From NCBI RefSeq assembly GCF_002934455.1, contig NZ_PTIR01000005.1, positions 62,001 to 126,000 of the forward strand: 64,000 bases of DNA, given 5' to 3'. The notes beneath the pieces were generated by a model that was not told the DNA's origin, ran no database searches, and saw nothing but the letters and a program-made list of their open reading frames with translations. The stretch is from Trinickia symbiotica. GTDB lineage: Bacteria; Pseudomonadota; Gammaproteobacteria; Burkholderiales; Burkholderiaceae. Shown here in pieces: positions 33,757 through 42,270 of this stretch (position 1 is its first letter; each line of letters starts with the position of its first letter). The position numbers were made by a program, and so were the translations under genes.

Positions 33757-35103
33757 ATGACCAATGCAATCTCCCCCCCAGCAGCACATGCCATTCCCGA
33801 GGCAGTCCCCAAGACGTTGCAGCCACCGGCGCAGGCCAAACTCATGCGGGAAAGCGTGCTCATCATCGAGCCCAACTTCACCGGACACCGGTGGCGCTAT
33901 GCGCAATGGGCCGCCGAAGCCTATACGGAAGCCGGCTATCGCTGCCTCATCGTGACGGAATCGCGCAACGAGGATCATCGGCTCGCGCGCAAGATCGTGG
34001 CGGCTGGCCGCAACGATCTCGAGATCGCCTTCGTCGATCCTCCCGAGCCGTGGCGCAACGCGCTGTCGCGGCTCGAGCGCATTCAGTATGTTCGCTATCA
34101 CCGTTATTTCCGGTATGCATACGGGCTTCTGAGCGACTTTCAACCGGTGGCGCTCGTCGTCGTGCCGTACGTCGACTACTTTCTTTATGCGCTGCCGTTC
34201 CTCGGCTCTCCGTTCGGCGAAACACCGTGGATCGGCATTACGATGCGCGCCACGTTCCACCATAGGAAAGTCGGCGTGAAGGCGCCCGACCAAAAGGTGG
34301 CCAATACCGTCAAGTCGCTTCTCTTTCGCCGGGCCATGCGCGCGCCGGGCATTCGCGCGCTGCTGTCGATCGACCCGACGCTGCCGGAATGGAGTGCGCG
34401 CGCGCTCGGCTCGCGCGGCGCGGCGATCCGGTACCTCGCCGATCCGTTTCCCGACGCACGCGCGGACGATCCCGCGCGCGCCCGCGAGCGGCTCAGATTG
34501 TCGAGCGGCCCACATCTGCTCGTCTACGGATCGATCACCGAGCGCAAGGGCATCCGCGAGCTCGTCACGGCGCTCGAGCAGATGAGTCGCGACGAACAGC
34601 GCGCCGCGCAAGCCCCCACGCTCGTCGTTGCGGGCGAGCAGGACGCCGCGACGCGCGAATTCCTCGCGTTTCATGCGCAGCGCCTCAAGCCGGCACCGGT
34701 ACTGCTCGATCTCTTCGTGACGAACGAGATGGAGCTCGATCTCTTTTCCGCGTGCGATGCGGTCTGGCTCGGGTACAAAGGTCACTACGGAATGAGCGGC
34801 GTGCTCGTGCAGGCGTATCGATTCAAAAAACCCGTCATTGCAACGGCAGACGGGCTCATCGGCTGGTTTTGCCGCAGCGGCGAGATGGGCCCCGTGATCG
34901 ACGATCTCTCACCCCAGGCGATCGTCAGCGCCGTCGAGAACGTATTCGACGACAAGCGCTCCGACGATCCGTCGAGCGCCGCTACTGCCGCTACTGCCGC
35001 TACTGCCGCAAGTACCGCACTCGGTGGCCCGTCGCACGAGCAATTGCTCGAACGCAATACGCTCGAGCAGTTCAAGCAAACGCTGCGGGAAGCAATGGAA
35101 TAA
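33757..35103 (+). CDS. Glycosyltransferase (GT-B, family 4-like)
   Basis: A 448-residue protein if started at the ATG at 33757 (MTNAISPPAAHAIPEAV); a later ATG (MRESVLIIEPNFTGHRWRYA) is also possible, as the intervening residues are low-complexity. Features: IIEPNFTGHRWRYAQWAAEA N-terminal Rossmann half; LVYGSITERKGIRELVTALEQ, VVAGEQDA and the sugar-nucleotide region GHYGMSGVLVQAYRFKKPVIATADG. The C-terminus has a 9-bp repeat-encoded AATAATAAT stretch. Acts in surface polysaccharide synthesis by context. Confidence 0.82.
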   Translation: MTNAISPPAAHAIPEAVPKTLQPPAQAKLMRESVLIIEPNFTGHRWRYAQWAAEAYTEAGYRCLIVTESRNEDHRLARKIVAAGRNDLEIAFVDPPEPWRNALSRLERIQYVRYHRYFRYAYGLLSDFQPVALVVVPYVDYFLYALPFLGSPFGETPWIGITMRATFHHRKVGVKAPDQKVANTVKSLLFRRAMRAPGIRALLSIDPTLPEWSARALGSRGAAIRYLADPFPDARADDPARARERLRLSSGPHLLVYGSITERKGIRELVTALEQMSRDEQRAAQAPTLVVAGEQDAATREFLAFHAQRLKPAPVLLDLFVTNEMELDLFSACDAVWLGYKGHYGMSGVLVQAYRFKKPVIATADGLIGWFCRSGEMGPVIDDLSPQAIVSAVENVFDDKRSDDPSSAATAATAATAASTALGGPSHEQLLERNTLEQFKQTLREAME

Positions 35104-35156
35104 AAAGGTCGAGACGGCGGCGGCCACAAGTCAGGTTAGGGCCGCGCCGCTCGCTT

Positions 35157-35178
35157 GCCCCTGGCGGAGCGCAGGGGC
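35157..35178 (+). terminator. Hairpin between convergent genes, possible terminator
   Basis: GCCCCTG (35157-35163) pairs with CAGGGGC (35172-35178) around an 8-base loop, followed by a pyrimidine-rich tail (TATCTCTTCCTT). It lies between the ends of the glycosyltransferase and acyltransferase genes. Confidence 0.45.
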
Positions 35179-35218
35179 TATCTCTTCCTTCTCGACCTCT
35201 TATTCGTCTAGGACGCTG

Positions 35219-36454
35219 TCACAACGTCTGGCCACCGACGATAGGAGGACGCGCGTTCTCGCCGGCAGCCCCCGAAGCAGTCGCTTCGTCCTCGGCGGGT
35301 TTCGGCACGATCGGCACAGGCGCCGTCGTGACGCCATCGTTGCCCACGAGTGCGCGAGGAGCAGGGAACAGTGCGTTGCGGATCTTCAGGAACGGGAATT
35401 CGATGAGACGTGTCGTCGCCCAACCCGTCCCGATCGCAATCGTCGTCTGCAGGGTCAGCGCGGCGGCCCAGATGACGAGCTTCGGCAAACCCAGCGCAGT
35501 CGCCTTCGCGATCAGGATGTCGGCTGGCGTGAAGGCGATGGAGTGCCACAGATAGATGCCGTACGAGTAGACGCCGACCCACGCCACCGCGCGGAAAAGC
35601 CAGTTGCGCGCGAGCGTGCCCGAATGCTCGAGCATCAGGACGATGAGCGCCACATAGCCGAACGCCTGAATCGTATAGCCGATACTCTCGTCGAGCGGAA
35701 TGTGCTTCGTCGCGAAGGCCAGCCATCCCATCAGGAAAGTGACGATCGCGAGCAGCCAGCCCTTGCGGCTCGCGAGCTTCCGATAGAGATCGGGCTTCAT
35801 CCAATAGACGGCCGCGAGCATCACGCCGGCGAGCAGGCTGTCGATGCGGTACTGCGTATAGAAGAATGCCTGGTCGATCCCGCCGCCGGCCACCTCGATC
35901 GAGCGCGCGACGAGCACCAGGACGCAGATGAAGCCGAGCACCCCCAGGATCGCGTTGGCGCGCAGACGCCAGCGTGCGAACAAGAACAGCAGGGCCGGCA
36001 GCAACAGATAGAAATGCTCTTCGACCGAAAGGCTCCAGGTCTGCTTGATCGACGTGCCGAGATAGTTCTGCAAATGCAGGGAGTTCTGCCAGAGAAACGT
36101 GCTCGTCGGATGGTGGTGCGCGATGACGTGAAACGCGATCAGAACGTAGTAGGCGGGCCAGATCTTGAAGATCCGGCGCACGATGAAGGTCCACGCGTCG
36201 ACCTTGCCCGTATCGGCATATTGCCGCAGCAGCAGCCCGCCGACGAGAAAGCCGCTCAACGTGAAGAACAGGTTGACGCCCTCACGACCGAAATGCGTAA
36301 ACGGATATTCGATGATCGGGACTAGCCGAATGCCGGTATCCACGTAATGGAAGTGATACCCCATTACCGCGATGATTGCGATGCCACGTAGGAAGTCCAG
36401 TTCGATCGTCCGATTTCGCACGATCGCCTTGGCTCCCCCGAACAGATTATTCAT
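35219..36454 (-). CDS. OafA/YrhL-type acyltransferase (acyltransferase 3 family)
   Basis: A 411-residue integral membrane acyltransferase starting at the ATG at 36454 (MNNLFGGAKAIVRNRTIELD). Family motifs: ELDFLRGIAIIAVMGYHFHY (catalytic His region), FGREGVNLFFTLSGFLVGGLL, RRIFKIWPAYY, WSLSVEEHFYLLLP. About ten transmembrane helices and a short polar C-terminal tail. It probably O-acetylates the surface polysaccharide. The reading frame stays open far upstream (to 38746), but that part is antisense to the Wzy-like gene and is not real. Confidence 0.92.
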   Translation of the reverse strand: MNNLFGGAKAIVRNRTIELDFLRGIAIIAVMGYHFHYVDTGIRLVPIIEYPFTHFGREGVNLFFTLSGFLVGGLLLRQYADTGKVDAWTFIVRRIFKIWPAYYVLIAFHVIAHHHPTSTFLWQNSLHLQNYLGTSIKQTWSLSVEEHFYLLLPALLFLFARWRLRANAILGVLGFICVLVLVARSIEVAGGGIDQAFFYTQYRIDSLLAGVMLAAVYWMKPDLYRKLASRKGWLLAIVTFLMGWLAFATKHIPLDESIGYTIQAFGYVALIVLMLEHSGTLARNWLFRAVAWVGVYSYGIYLWHSIAFTPADILIAKATALGLPKLVIWAAALTLQTTIAIGTGWATTRLIEFPFLKIRNALFPAPRALVGNDGVTTAPVPIVPKPAEDEATASGAAGENARPPIVGGQTL

Positions 36455-36868
36455 GGTATCTGGCCCCTTCTTGTTACGAGCAAATGCCCAGGGTCTGTGA
36501 GCAAGCGAGTAGAGACGGAGTCTCCAGTGCTCCTTGCGATGCCGCTCACCGCCCGTGGGCGGCACGCGTGAAGCACGCCTCGTCGTTGCTGCGATCTTCC
36601 GATGAGCCGCCCGCATGCGTCCGCCAATTTCGCTGCGAACGCGGACAACGCAACAACCTTGCTCGGTATTTGCGTGACCGTCAGAGGGCGAGCGTGCCGC
36701 GGCGCAGCATTCTGTCTGTCCGAGTCCGCCGAACGATAGTGCCGAGCCGCCATCAGGCATTTCGGGGTGGTGTGCGGCGCTATAGTCGGCTGGAAAAACC
36801 GGTCCTTGCAGCTCCGAGGAAACCCACCACGGACCGTCTCGCCCATGCAACGAAAGGGAACCGATCCG
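36455..36868. other. Divergent intergenic region between acyltransferase and Wzy-like genes
   Basis: About 414 bases that must contain two divergent promoters. I see no clear consensus promoter, repeat or small gene. The AAGGGAA ribosome binding site for the plus-strand gene is at about 36854-36860. Confidence 0.4.
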
Positions 36869-38410
36869 ATGGCAGCCGTGCCTTATCACCCGACGCTTGC
36901 CGGCAATCGTGCAACGCGCAACAACTTGTACGCCAGTCTGTGGATTTGGCTCTTCATCTGCCCGCTCGCGATGGACTACAAAGCGGTCAGCGACACGTCG
37001 AGCCACCTCGCGCAGATCCTGCTCGCCGTGCCGACACTCTTTGCGGGCGCGATGCTCATGCTCATCGCGCCCCGTTTCGCCGAGCACTCGCGCCTGCGGG
37101 CGTTCGTCTCGTTCGCGCTCGTGCTTGCCGTGCCGGCGAGCATCATCACGCAACTGGTGAAAGGGAACGACTTCGGCCAATACCTGCGCGTGTTGCTGCC
37201 GTTCGTGCTTTTCCAGCTCGGCTTCATCGTCGCCTGCCGGCCGTGGCAGGAAGCGCGCATCGAGCAGTTCGAAAAGGCGATCTTCTGGGCCAACGTCATC
37301 AGCCTCGCCTTCACGTTCGTCTATGGCATGGCGACGGGCGGCCCGCTCGCCGATGTGCGTTATCGGATCGTGTCCGCCACGTTCCTCGGGTTGCAAGCCG
37401 TGCTGCTGCACGAGTTCGTCATCGCCAAGCGGTTCACTGTGTTGACGCTCGGCATCTTCATGGCGACCGTCATCATCGAACTCTTGAGCGTGACGCGCAG
37501 CCTGCTCGTCGGCACGGCGCTGCTCTTCGTGCTCGCCATCTGGATGAGCGCGCCCTCGATCCAATATGTCGTGCGCGCGATGTTGCGCGCCACCTTTGCA
37601 TCGATCCTGCTCGGGGCCATGGCAATCGGCGCGATGTCGTTCTTCCCGAACGTCGCCCAGCACTGGACCGAGCGCCTTTTCTATGCCGAGAAGGACACGA
37701 CGACGGGCAAGGACCCGACGACGATCACCCGTCTCGCCGAGATGAAGTACCAGTACGACGAGGTGACGTCGACCACGCTGTCGAAGCTGATCGGCGAGGG
37801 CTATGGTCACGAATATCGCTATTCGCCCGCCTACCTGCCGGACCTCAAAGGCCAGATGAGCAAGACGGACTTCTACGCGCAGCATGACTGGGCCGCGGGG
37901 CACAACTTCTGGGTGTATCAATTCTTCGCGGGCGGGCTGTTGTTCGGCATCGCGATGCCGTTCGCCATTCTTTATGCCCTGATGCGCGCATTGATCACGT
38001 ACCGGCGATGGCGCGCGGCCGTCCCCAATGCGCCCTATCTGCCCGTGCTCGGCCGCGCGATTCTGCTCACGGCCGCGTTGCCGGCCACATCGATCGGCGG
38101 CAATCCGCTCGGTCCGCGCTTTTCCGGTCTTATCTTCGGCTTGTCGCTTGGGCTGATGGTCGCCATGCACGTTCAGCTTCGGCGACTCGGCGCGCGAATG
38201 CGCCCTGCGCCGGTACCGCCGCAGCCCATCGGCGGCGACAGCGACGACGGCCCGGGTGGAGTCGGTCCCTCCGTGCCCGGCGACTATGCGCCGCGGCTCG
38301 AGCCGCGCCTCGTGGCGCCGCCGCGCATGCGTCCGGCGCCGGCGCCTGGCGCAGCACGCCCGCCCGCGGACGCGGTCGCCGGTGACGACGAGCGTATCGA
38401 GCCGAGTTGA
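36869..38410 (+). CDS. O-antigen ligase/polymerase-like (Wzy) membrane protein
   Basis: A 513-residue protein from the ATG at 36869 (MAAVPYHPTLAGNRATRNN), preferred for its AAGGGAA site; an ATG at 36845 is an alternative. About ten transmembrane helices, with a large periplasmic loop (HWTERLFYAEKDTTTGKDPT; LIGEGYGHEYRYSPAYLPDL; HDWAAGHNFWVYQFFAGGLL), the layout of Wzy polymerases and WaaL ligases, where GHNxxxxxxxxxGG is characteristic. The last 80 residues are Pro/Arg-rich and cytoplasmic. It likely polymerises or ligates the repeat units. Confidence 0.8.
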   Translation: MAAVPYHPTLAGNRATRNNLYASLWIWLFICPLAMDYKAVSDTSSHLAQILLAVPTLFAGAMLMLIAPRFAEHSRLRAFVSFALVLAVPASIITQLVKGNDFGQYLRVLLPFVLFQLGFIVACRPWQEARIEQFEKAIFWANVISLAFTFVYGMATGGPLADVRYRIVSATFLGLQAVLLHEFVIAKRFTVLTLGIFMATVIIELLSVTRSLLVGTALLFVLAIWMSAPSIQYVVRAMLRATFASILLGAMAIGAMSFFPNVAQHWTERLFYAEKDTTTGKDPTTITRLAEMKYQYDEVTSTTLSKLIGEGYGHEYRYSPAYLPDLKGQMSKTDFYAQHDWAAGHNFWVYQFFAGGLLFGIAMPFAILYALMRALITYRRWRAAVPNAPYLPVLGRAILLTAALPATSIGGNPLGPRFSGLIFGLSLGLMVAMHVQLRRLGARMRPAPVPPQPIGGDSDDGPGGVGPSVPGDYAPRLEPRLVAPPRMRPAPAPGAARPPADAVAGDDERIEPS

Positions 38411-38514
38411 GCCGAGTTGAGCCGATTGATTGAAAACTACCCCTACGCTCCCTGCGTTTACTGCCCCCGACGACGGGGCGCTCGGCACGCTCGGGGCTAC
38501 CCACGCGTACTGAA

Positions 38515-39717
38515 ATGAGAATTCTGCACCTGACAGCCACGCTGGACCCTCGAGCGGGCGGCCCCGCCGAGGGCGTACGGCAAAGCGCGCTAGCGCTCGC
38601 GGCGCTTGGACACCGCGTCGAGACGGCTTCGCTCGACGCGCCCGATGCGCCATTCCTCGCCGCGTTTCGCGCGGATTTTCCGCTGCCCGTTGCGGCGCTG
38701 GGGCCTGGGCAAGGAAAGTATGGGCGCACGCCGCATGTGGTGCCATGGTTGCGCGAGCACGGACCGCGCTTCGATGCCGTCATCGTCAACGGCCTTTGGC
38801 AATATCACAGCTTTTCCGCGTGGCAGGCGTTGCGCGGGCTCGGTGTGCGTTATTACGTGTTTCCGCACGGCATGCTCGATCCGTGGTTCAAGCGCACGTA
38901 TCCGCTCAAGCATCTGAAGAAATGGCTCTATTGGCCGTGGGCCGAATACCGCGTGCTGCGCGATGCGCAGGCCGTTCTATTCACGACCGAGGAGGAGCGC
39001 GTTCTCGCGCGGCGGTCGTTCTGGCTCTATCGCGCACGCGAGCAGGTGGTCTCGTATGGCACAGGGAAGCCGCCTGCGGATATGGCGCGGCATCTTGAGG
39101 CGTTTCGCGCGGCGTACCCGGAGCTGGTGGGCAAGCGCATTCTGCTGTTCCTCGGGCGCATTCATCCGAAGAAGGGCTGCGATCTGCTGGTTCAGGCGTT
39201 TGCGGCGATCGCGCGCGATGTGCCTGAGGCGCATCTGGTTTTTGCCGGTCCGGGCGAGGATCAGGTCATGGCTGAGTTGCGCGCTGTAGCGGCGCGCGAA
39301 GGTGTCGATGCACGGGTCACGTGGACGGGGATGCTTGAAGGCGATCTCAAGTGGGGAGCCTTCCGGGCAAGCGATGCGTTTGCGCTGCCGTCGCATCAGG
39401 AGAACTTCGGGATTGCCGTCGTGGAGGCGCTGGCTTGCGGTCTGCCTGTGTTGATCTCGGATAAGGTCAATATCTGGCGTGAGGTGGCCGCCGATGGGGC
39501 TGGGTTGGTTGCGCCTGATACCGTGGAGGGTGCTACGCGCAATTTGCGGCGATGGTTCGCGCTCGATGAAGCCGAGCGCGCGAAGATGCGTGCAAGAGCC
39601 GAGGGGACGTTTCGGACGCGGTTCACTGTCGATGCGCACACGCAGCAGCTGCTCGCCGTGCTCGAACGCGATGCGGTGCATAACCCCTATTCCGTTGGGC
39701 ATCCGTCGATGATTTAG
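38515..39717 (+). CDS. Glycosyltransferase family 4 protein
   Basis: A 400-residue GT-B enzyme. Blocks: LTATLDPRAGGPAEGVRQSA, VIVNGLWQYHSF, YYVFPHGMLDPWFKRTYPLKHLKKWLYW, LFLGRIHPKKGCDLLVQAFA, LVFAGPGEDQ and the donor-site motif PSHQENFGIAVVEALACGLPVLIS. Family members of this kind work in exopolysaccharide and O-antigen clusters. Codon use drifts to lower GC towards its 3' end. Its stop codon overlaps the stop of the convergent immunity gene by three bases. Confidence 0.9.
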   Translation: MRILHLTATLDPRAGGPAEGVRQSALALAALGHRVETASLDAPDAPFLAAFRADFPLPVAALGPGQGKYGRTPHVVPWLREHGPRFDAVIVNGLWQYHSFSAWQALRGLGVRYYVFPHGMLDPWFKRTYPLKHLKKWLYWPWAEYRVLRDAQAVLFTTEEERVLARRSFWLYRAREQVVSYGTGKPPADMARHLEAFRAAYPELVGKRILLFLGRIHPKKGCDLLVQAFAAIARDVPEAHLVFAGPGEDQVMAELRAVAAREGVDARVTWTGMLEGDLKWGAFRASDAFALPSHQENFGIAVVEALACGLPVLISDKVNIWREVAADGAGLVAPDTVEGATRNLRRWFALDEAERAKMRARAEGTFRTRFTVDAHTQQLLAVLERDAVHNPYSVGHPSMI

Positions 39718-40757
39718 TGATTGACGGGCGAGTCCTGAATTTCGGGGGCCTTCGCGGTAGTCACAGGCCTCAACCTAACGGAGTTGGCTACGGCGTCGAA
39801 GAGCGCAATCGCTTGCTCATCCGTAAGCAGCGGGCGAGTCGGAACGCCGTTCTCTTGCGTCATTCCGCTTTCCAGCTCGACCGTAATGGTGGGCTTGAGC
39901 GCGTTGCTGACTTCGGTACCGTCTGCCTCCCATTGAAATTGATGCAAGCGATAGCCGCCGTCCGTAGGAAGGGTCGACAGGATTTCTTCGCCCGCGCGGC
40001 CGTTGATTGTGCGTTGTCCGCGCCGCAATATCCGAATTTGACTCACTTGGTTCATGAAAGCGCCTGGCAGGCCGACGCCATCGACCCGCTGGAGCAAGGA
40101 AGGTTGCCCGAGTTTGGTGACAGTCATCGTCTCGACGGAAACGAGCACGCCAGGCCATTGTGCAAACTTGAAACTGATTGCGGCGTTCTCGAATTGGGAG
40201 GTCGTGCCATCGTTTGCAATGAAACCGTCTTTCAGGCAGAAGCCGGGCTGGGTCGGCGTTTCTTCCTGCGAGCGCGCTTGTAGATGTGGCAAGAGCTGGT
40301 TTTGGAGATTCGGCAATACCTTTGTTTCGAACACGACCTCGTCCATGTCCATGGCTTTCAGCGTAAAGAGTGTGTGTTGGGCGAGCCAGTACGCCTCGAA
40401 GCCATAGTTTTTTGAACCGAACACGTTTTCCGACGTAATCAATGCCCTTGCTGTCGGCGTCGCGGAGATGGCTCCCTTCAGCGTCCTCCCCTTGTCCTCA
40501 TTGCTCGCGCGTAGCTCATCCGCACGCCGGTCCACCGTTTTGTTAAACGACTCTGTATCGAATGGGGTGGCTTCCGATTCGATGCGGCCGAACATGTACC
40601 GGTAGTCTTCACCGTTGATCTGAGCATCGGCAGGAACGTCAACCAAATACCGCCCGATGCAGTAGGTCTTTATGTCGCTCATGTGAGGCTCTTTCGCGTG
40701 GCAAGTCAGGGTAATGAAACTGGCGCAAAGCACCGTCAATGTCTTGATAACGTGCAT
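39714..40757 (-). CDS. Tli4-family T6SS lipase immunity protein, copy 1
   Basis: A 347-residue exported protein: signal peptide MHVIKTLTVLCASFITLTCHA, then KTYCIGRYLVDVPADAQING, a conserved opening of Tli4-family proteins. The second half (PGFCLKDGFIANDGTTSQFE to FDAVANSVRLRP) is nearly identical to copy 2 (42271-43566), while the region about 60-190 is quite different. It lacks the C-terminal extension found in copies 2 and 3. It has no adjacent intact lipase gene; instead a decayed lipase 3' end precedes it (40759-40842). It is probably an orphan immunity protein that protects the periplasm against a lipase no longer encoded beside it. Confidence 0.8.
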   Translation of the reverse strand: MHVIKTLTVLCASFITLTCHAKEPHMSDIKTYCIGRYLVDVPADAQINGEDYRYMFGRIESEATPFDTESFNKTVDRRADELRASNEDKGRTLKGAISATPTARALITSENVFGSKNYGFEAYWLAQHTLFTLKAMDMDEVVFETKVLPNLQNQLLPHLQARSQEETPTQPGFCLKDGFIANDGTTSQFENAAISFKFAQWPGVLVSVETMTVTKLGQPSLLQRVDGVGLPGAFMNQVSQIRILRRGQRTINGRAGEEILSTLPTDGGYRLHQFQWEADGTEVSNALKPTITVELESGMTQENGVPTRPLLTDEQAIALFDAVANSVRLRPVTTAKAPEIQDSPVNH

Positions 40758-40758
40758 T

Positions 40759-40842
40759 TCATACCTTGCACTGAGGAAGCTCGGCGACAGGGATCGCCAG
40801 TTGTGCGATTTTCGCGATGCTCTACAACACCTTCTCCTGAAC
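40759..40842 (-). pseudogene. Remnant of a Tle4-like lipase 3' end upstream of immunity copy 1
   Basis: Translated on the minus strand, this reads VQEKVL, a TAG stop at 40824-40822, then SIAKIAQLAIPVAELPQCKV and a stop. It aligns with the last residues of the intact lipase (VQENVLYCIARIVQDAPRVE, then ELPACK) at 16 of 26 positions. The stop replaces a Tyr codon. It begins abruptly after the DUF6708-like gene, so only the lipase tail was kept. Confidence 0.75.
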
Positions 40843-40868
40843 GGGAAGGCAATCAGTTACCGCGTCGC

Positions 40869-41924
40869 TCACGCTTCAGCGAAACTTCGCGGCGGTCGAG
40901 CTTGCAGCCATAAGTCGGCATTGGCAGCGCCGTTTGGCTCCCCTTGCCAGTTATCGACCTTGCCCTTCGGATCATCCGGATATTCGCCGCGACGCTGAGC
41001 GAGAACTGTTTGCTCCCAACCCACCGGTGTGCCCTCGCGCGGTTCCGCGTAAGGATCGCCGGGCGCGACGGTACTAATACCTTCGATTGCGTCCGGCCAG
41101 ATCGGATCGCGGCAGGTTGCGTTGGCGATGATGCGCATCACCGTGAAGACGAGGATGAACGGCATCATGATGATGCGGTACAGGACCGGCGCCCGTAGGC
41201 CGACGCCGTATAACGAGAAGAGAAATGATTCGCGCGGGGTCTCTTTTTCCGTATGGAACAACATCGGTTTGGGCAAGTCCGCCGGGCCGCTATTCATGTA
41301 GTGGCACCAGTAATTCCACTGCGCGAGCAGCAGCTTCACCTCGGCCTCGCTCATCCATTCGCGACCGATCGAGAATACGCGCGCGACGTTGTCACGCTCG
41401 TCGAGCGTGTAGTGCCGGATGTGAAACACGTTGCCGAACGTCGTAATTTCCCGGTGCAGGCAGAAGATGGAGTCTTTCGTCCAGGGCACCTCCCACACGA
41501 CATCGCCTTCGCCGGGCTTGGCAAAGAAGCGACGCTTGCGGATTAGGTACAGCTTGCGCTCGCCGCGATGAAAGCGGATCGGGCGACGGCACAAACCCAA
41601 AAAAAGGCCGCGACCGAGTTTCCATGTTAACCCCGCAAACCCAGCAGCAATAATGAACGCCATGCAGTTCGTTATGACGTCGCCCGGGTCGTACATGTAT
41701 GGCCCTATGCCTATGGCCGCAAACGCCATCGCTGCCGCCGCAATAAACCATTGCTTCTCTAGAAAAGAAGGCTCAATCACATCCATGTAGACGGAATTCA
41801 TCCGGAAGGTCGCTCCTGTCTCCTGGATGTCGGGTCCTACCGGTCGATCAATGGGCAGGCGATGCGCAATGTCCCACTCAGGCACTGGCTTGCCGACACA
41901 GTTCTTCATTAAGCGCTCGTCCAC
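40869..41924 (-). CDS. DUF6708-like membrane protein of the T6SS island
   Basis: A 351-residue protein with a GTG start at 41924 supported by an AGGAG site. Two transmembrane helices (about 57-75 and 83-105: FIAAAAMAFAAIGIGPYMY; CMAFIIAAGFAGLTWKLG) are followed by a cytoplasmic-looking domain (FHRGERKLYLIRKRRFFAKP, EVPWTKDSIFCLHREITTFG, WMSEAEVKLLLAQWNYWCHY), then a further hydrophobic segment (VLYRIIMMPFILVFTVMRII). This matches what I recall of DUF6708 proteins that accompany PAAR and effector genes in Burkholderia; family membership is from memory. Whether it is an immunity protein, an adaptor or an effector is unknown. It follows the PAAR gene by 64 bases. Confidence 0.65.
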   Translation of the reverse strand: MDERLMKNCVGKPVPEWDIAHRLPIDRPVGPDIQETGATFRMNSVYMDVIEPSFLEKQWFIAAAAMAFAAIGIGPYMYDPGDVITNCMAFIIAAGFAGLTWKLGRGLFLGLCRRPIRFHRGERKLYLIRKRRFFAKPGEGDVVWEVPWTKDSIFCLHREITTFGNVFHIRHYTLDERDNVARVFSIGREWMSEAEVKLLLAQWNYWCHYMNSGPADLPKPMLFHTEKETPRESFLFSLYGVGLRAPVLYRIIMMPFILVFTVMRIIANATCRDPIWPDAIEGISTVAPGDPYAEPREGTPVGWEQTVLAQRRGEYPDDPKGKVDNWQGEPNGAANADLWLQARPPRSFAEA

Positions 41925-41988
41925 GCTCTAATCTCCTGTGGCTGAGTCGAATGCTTTCCGTTCGGCGTCAAACTGAGGGGTAAACTGC

Positions 41989-42252
41989 TCAACTACCGCC
42001 GAAATTCGTCGCGCTCAATCGCAGCGTCGCGCCACAGGTCGTCTTGTGGCCGTCGAAGGCAACCGCTCGGCCTTCGATCACGAACTTCGGATCGCCTTCT
42101 GCGATCGTGCAGTCCTGATGCCCGTTGATCGGACACGAACATCGATCGCCCACGCGTGCAATCGGCCGACCGTCAACGGAAAAATTGCTCGCACCCGTTT
42201 CGACGACACCGCCGTGACTCGTCGAATCGCCAACTCGGATGACATTCTTCAC
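41989..42252 (-). CDS. PAAR-repeat protein (T6SS spike tip)
   Basis: An 87-residue protein that is just a PAAR domain: MKNVIRVGDSTSHGGVVETG, GRPIARVGDRCSCP, and the tail KTTCGATLRLSAT, with Cys and His residues suited to the zinc site at the cone tip. It should sharpen the VgrG spike. There is no fused toxin domain, so it would carry effectors by contact. It lies 18 bases after immunity copy 2 and before the DUF6708-like gene. Confidence 0.92.
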   Translation of the reverse strand: MKNVIRVGDSTSHGGVVETGASNFSVDGRPIARVGDRCSCPINGHQDCTIAEGDPKFVIEGRAVAFDGHKTTCGATLRLSATNFGGS

Positions 42253-42270
42253 GATTGTTCTCCGTTGGAC

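Noticed and set aside
35219-38746. A 1175-residue minus-strand frame upstream of the acyltransferase
   Set aside because: Only the part from the ATG at 36454 encodes a family protein. The rest is antisense to the Wzy-like gene at 36869-38410 and is Arg/Gln/His-rich, as expected of a shadow frame in high-GC DNA.
40741-40860. Possible promoter or RNA element before immunity copy 1
   Set aside because: The conserved segment is explained as the decayed lipase 3' end when translated on the minus strand.
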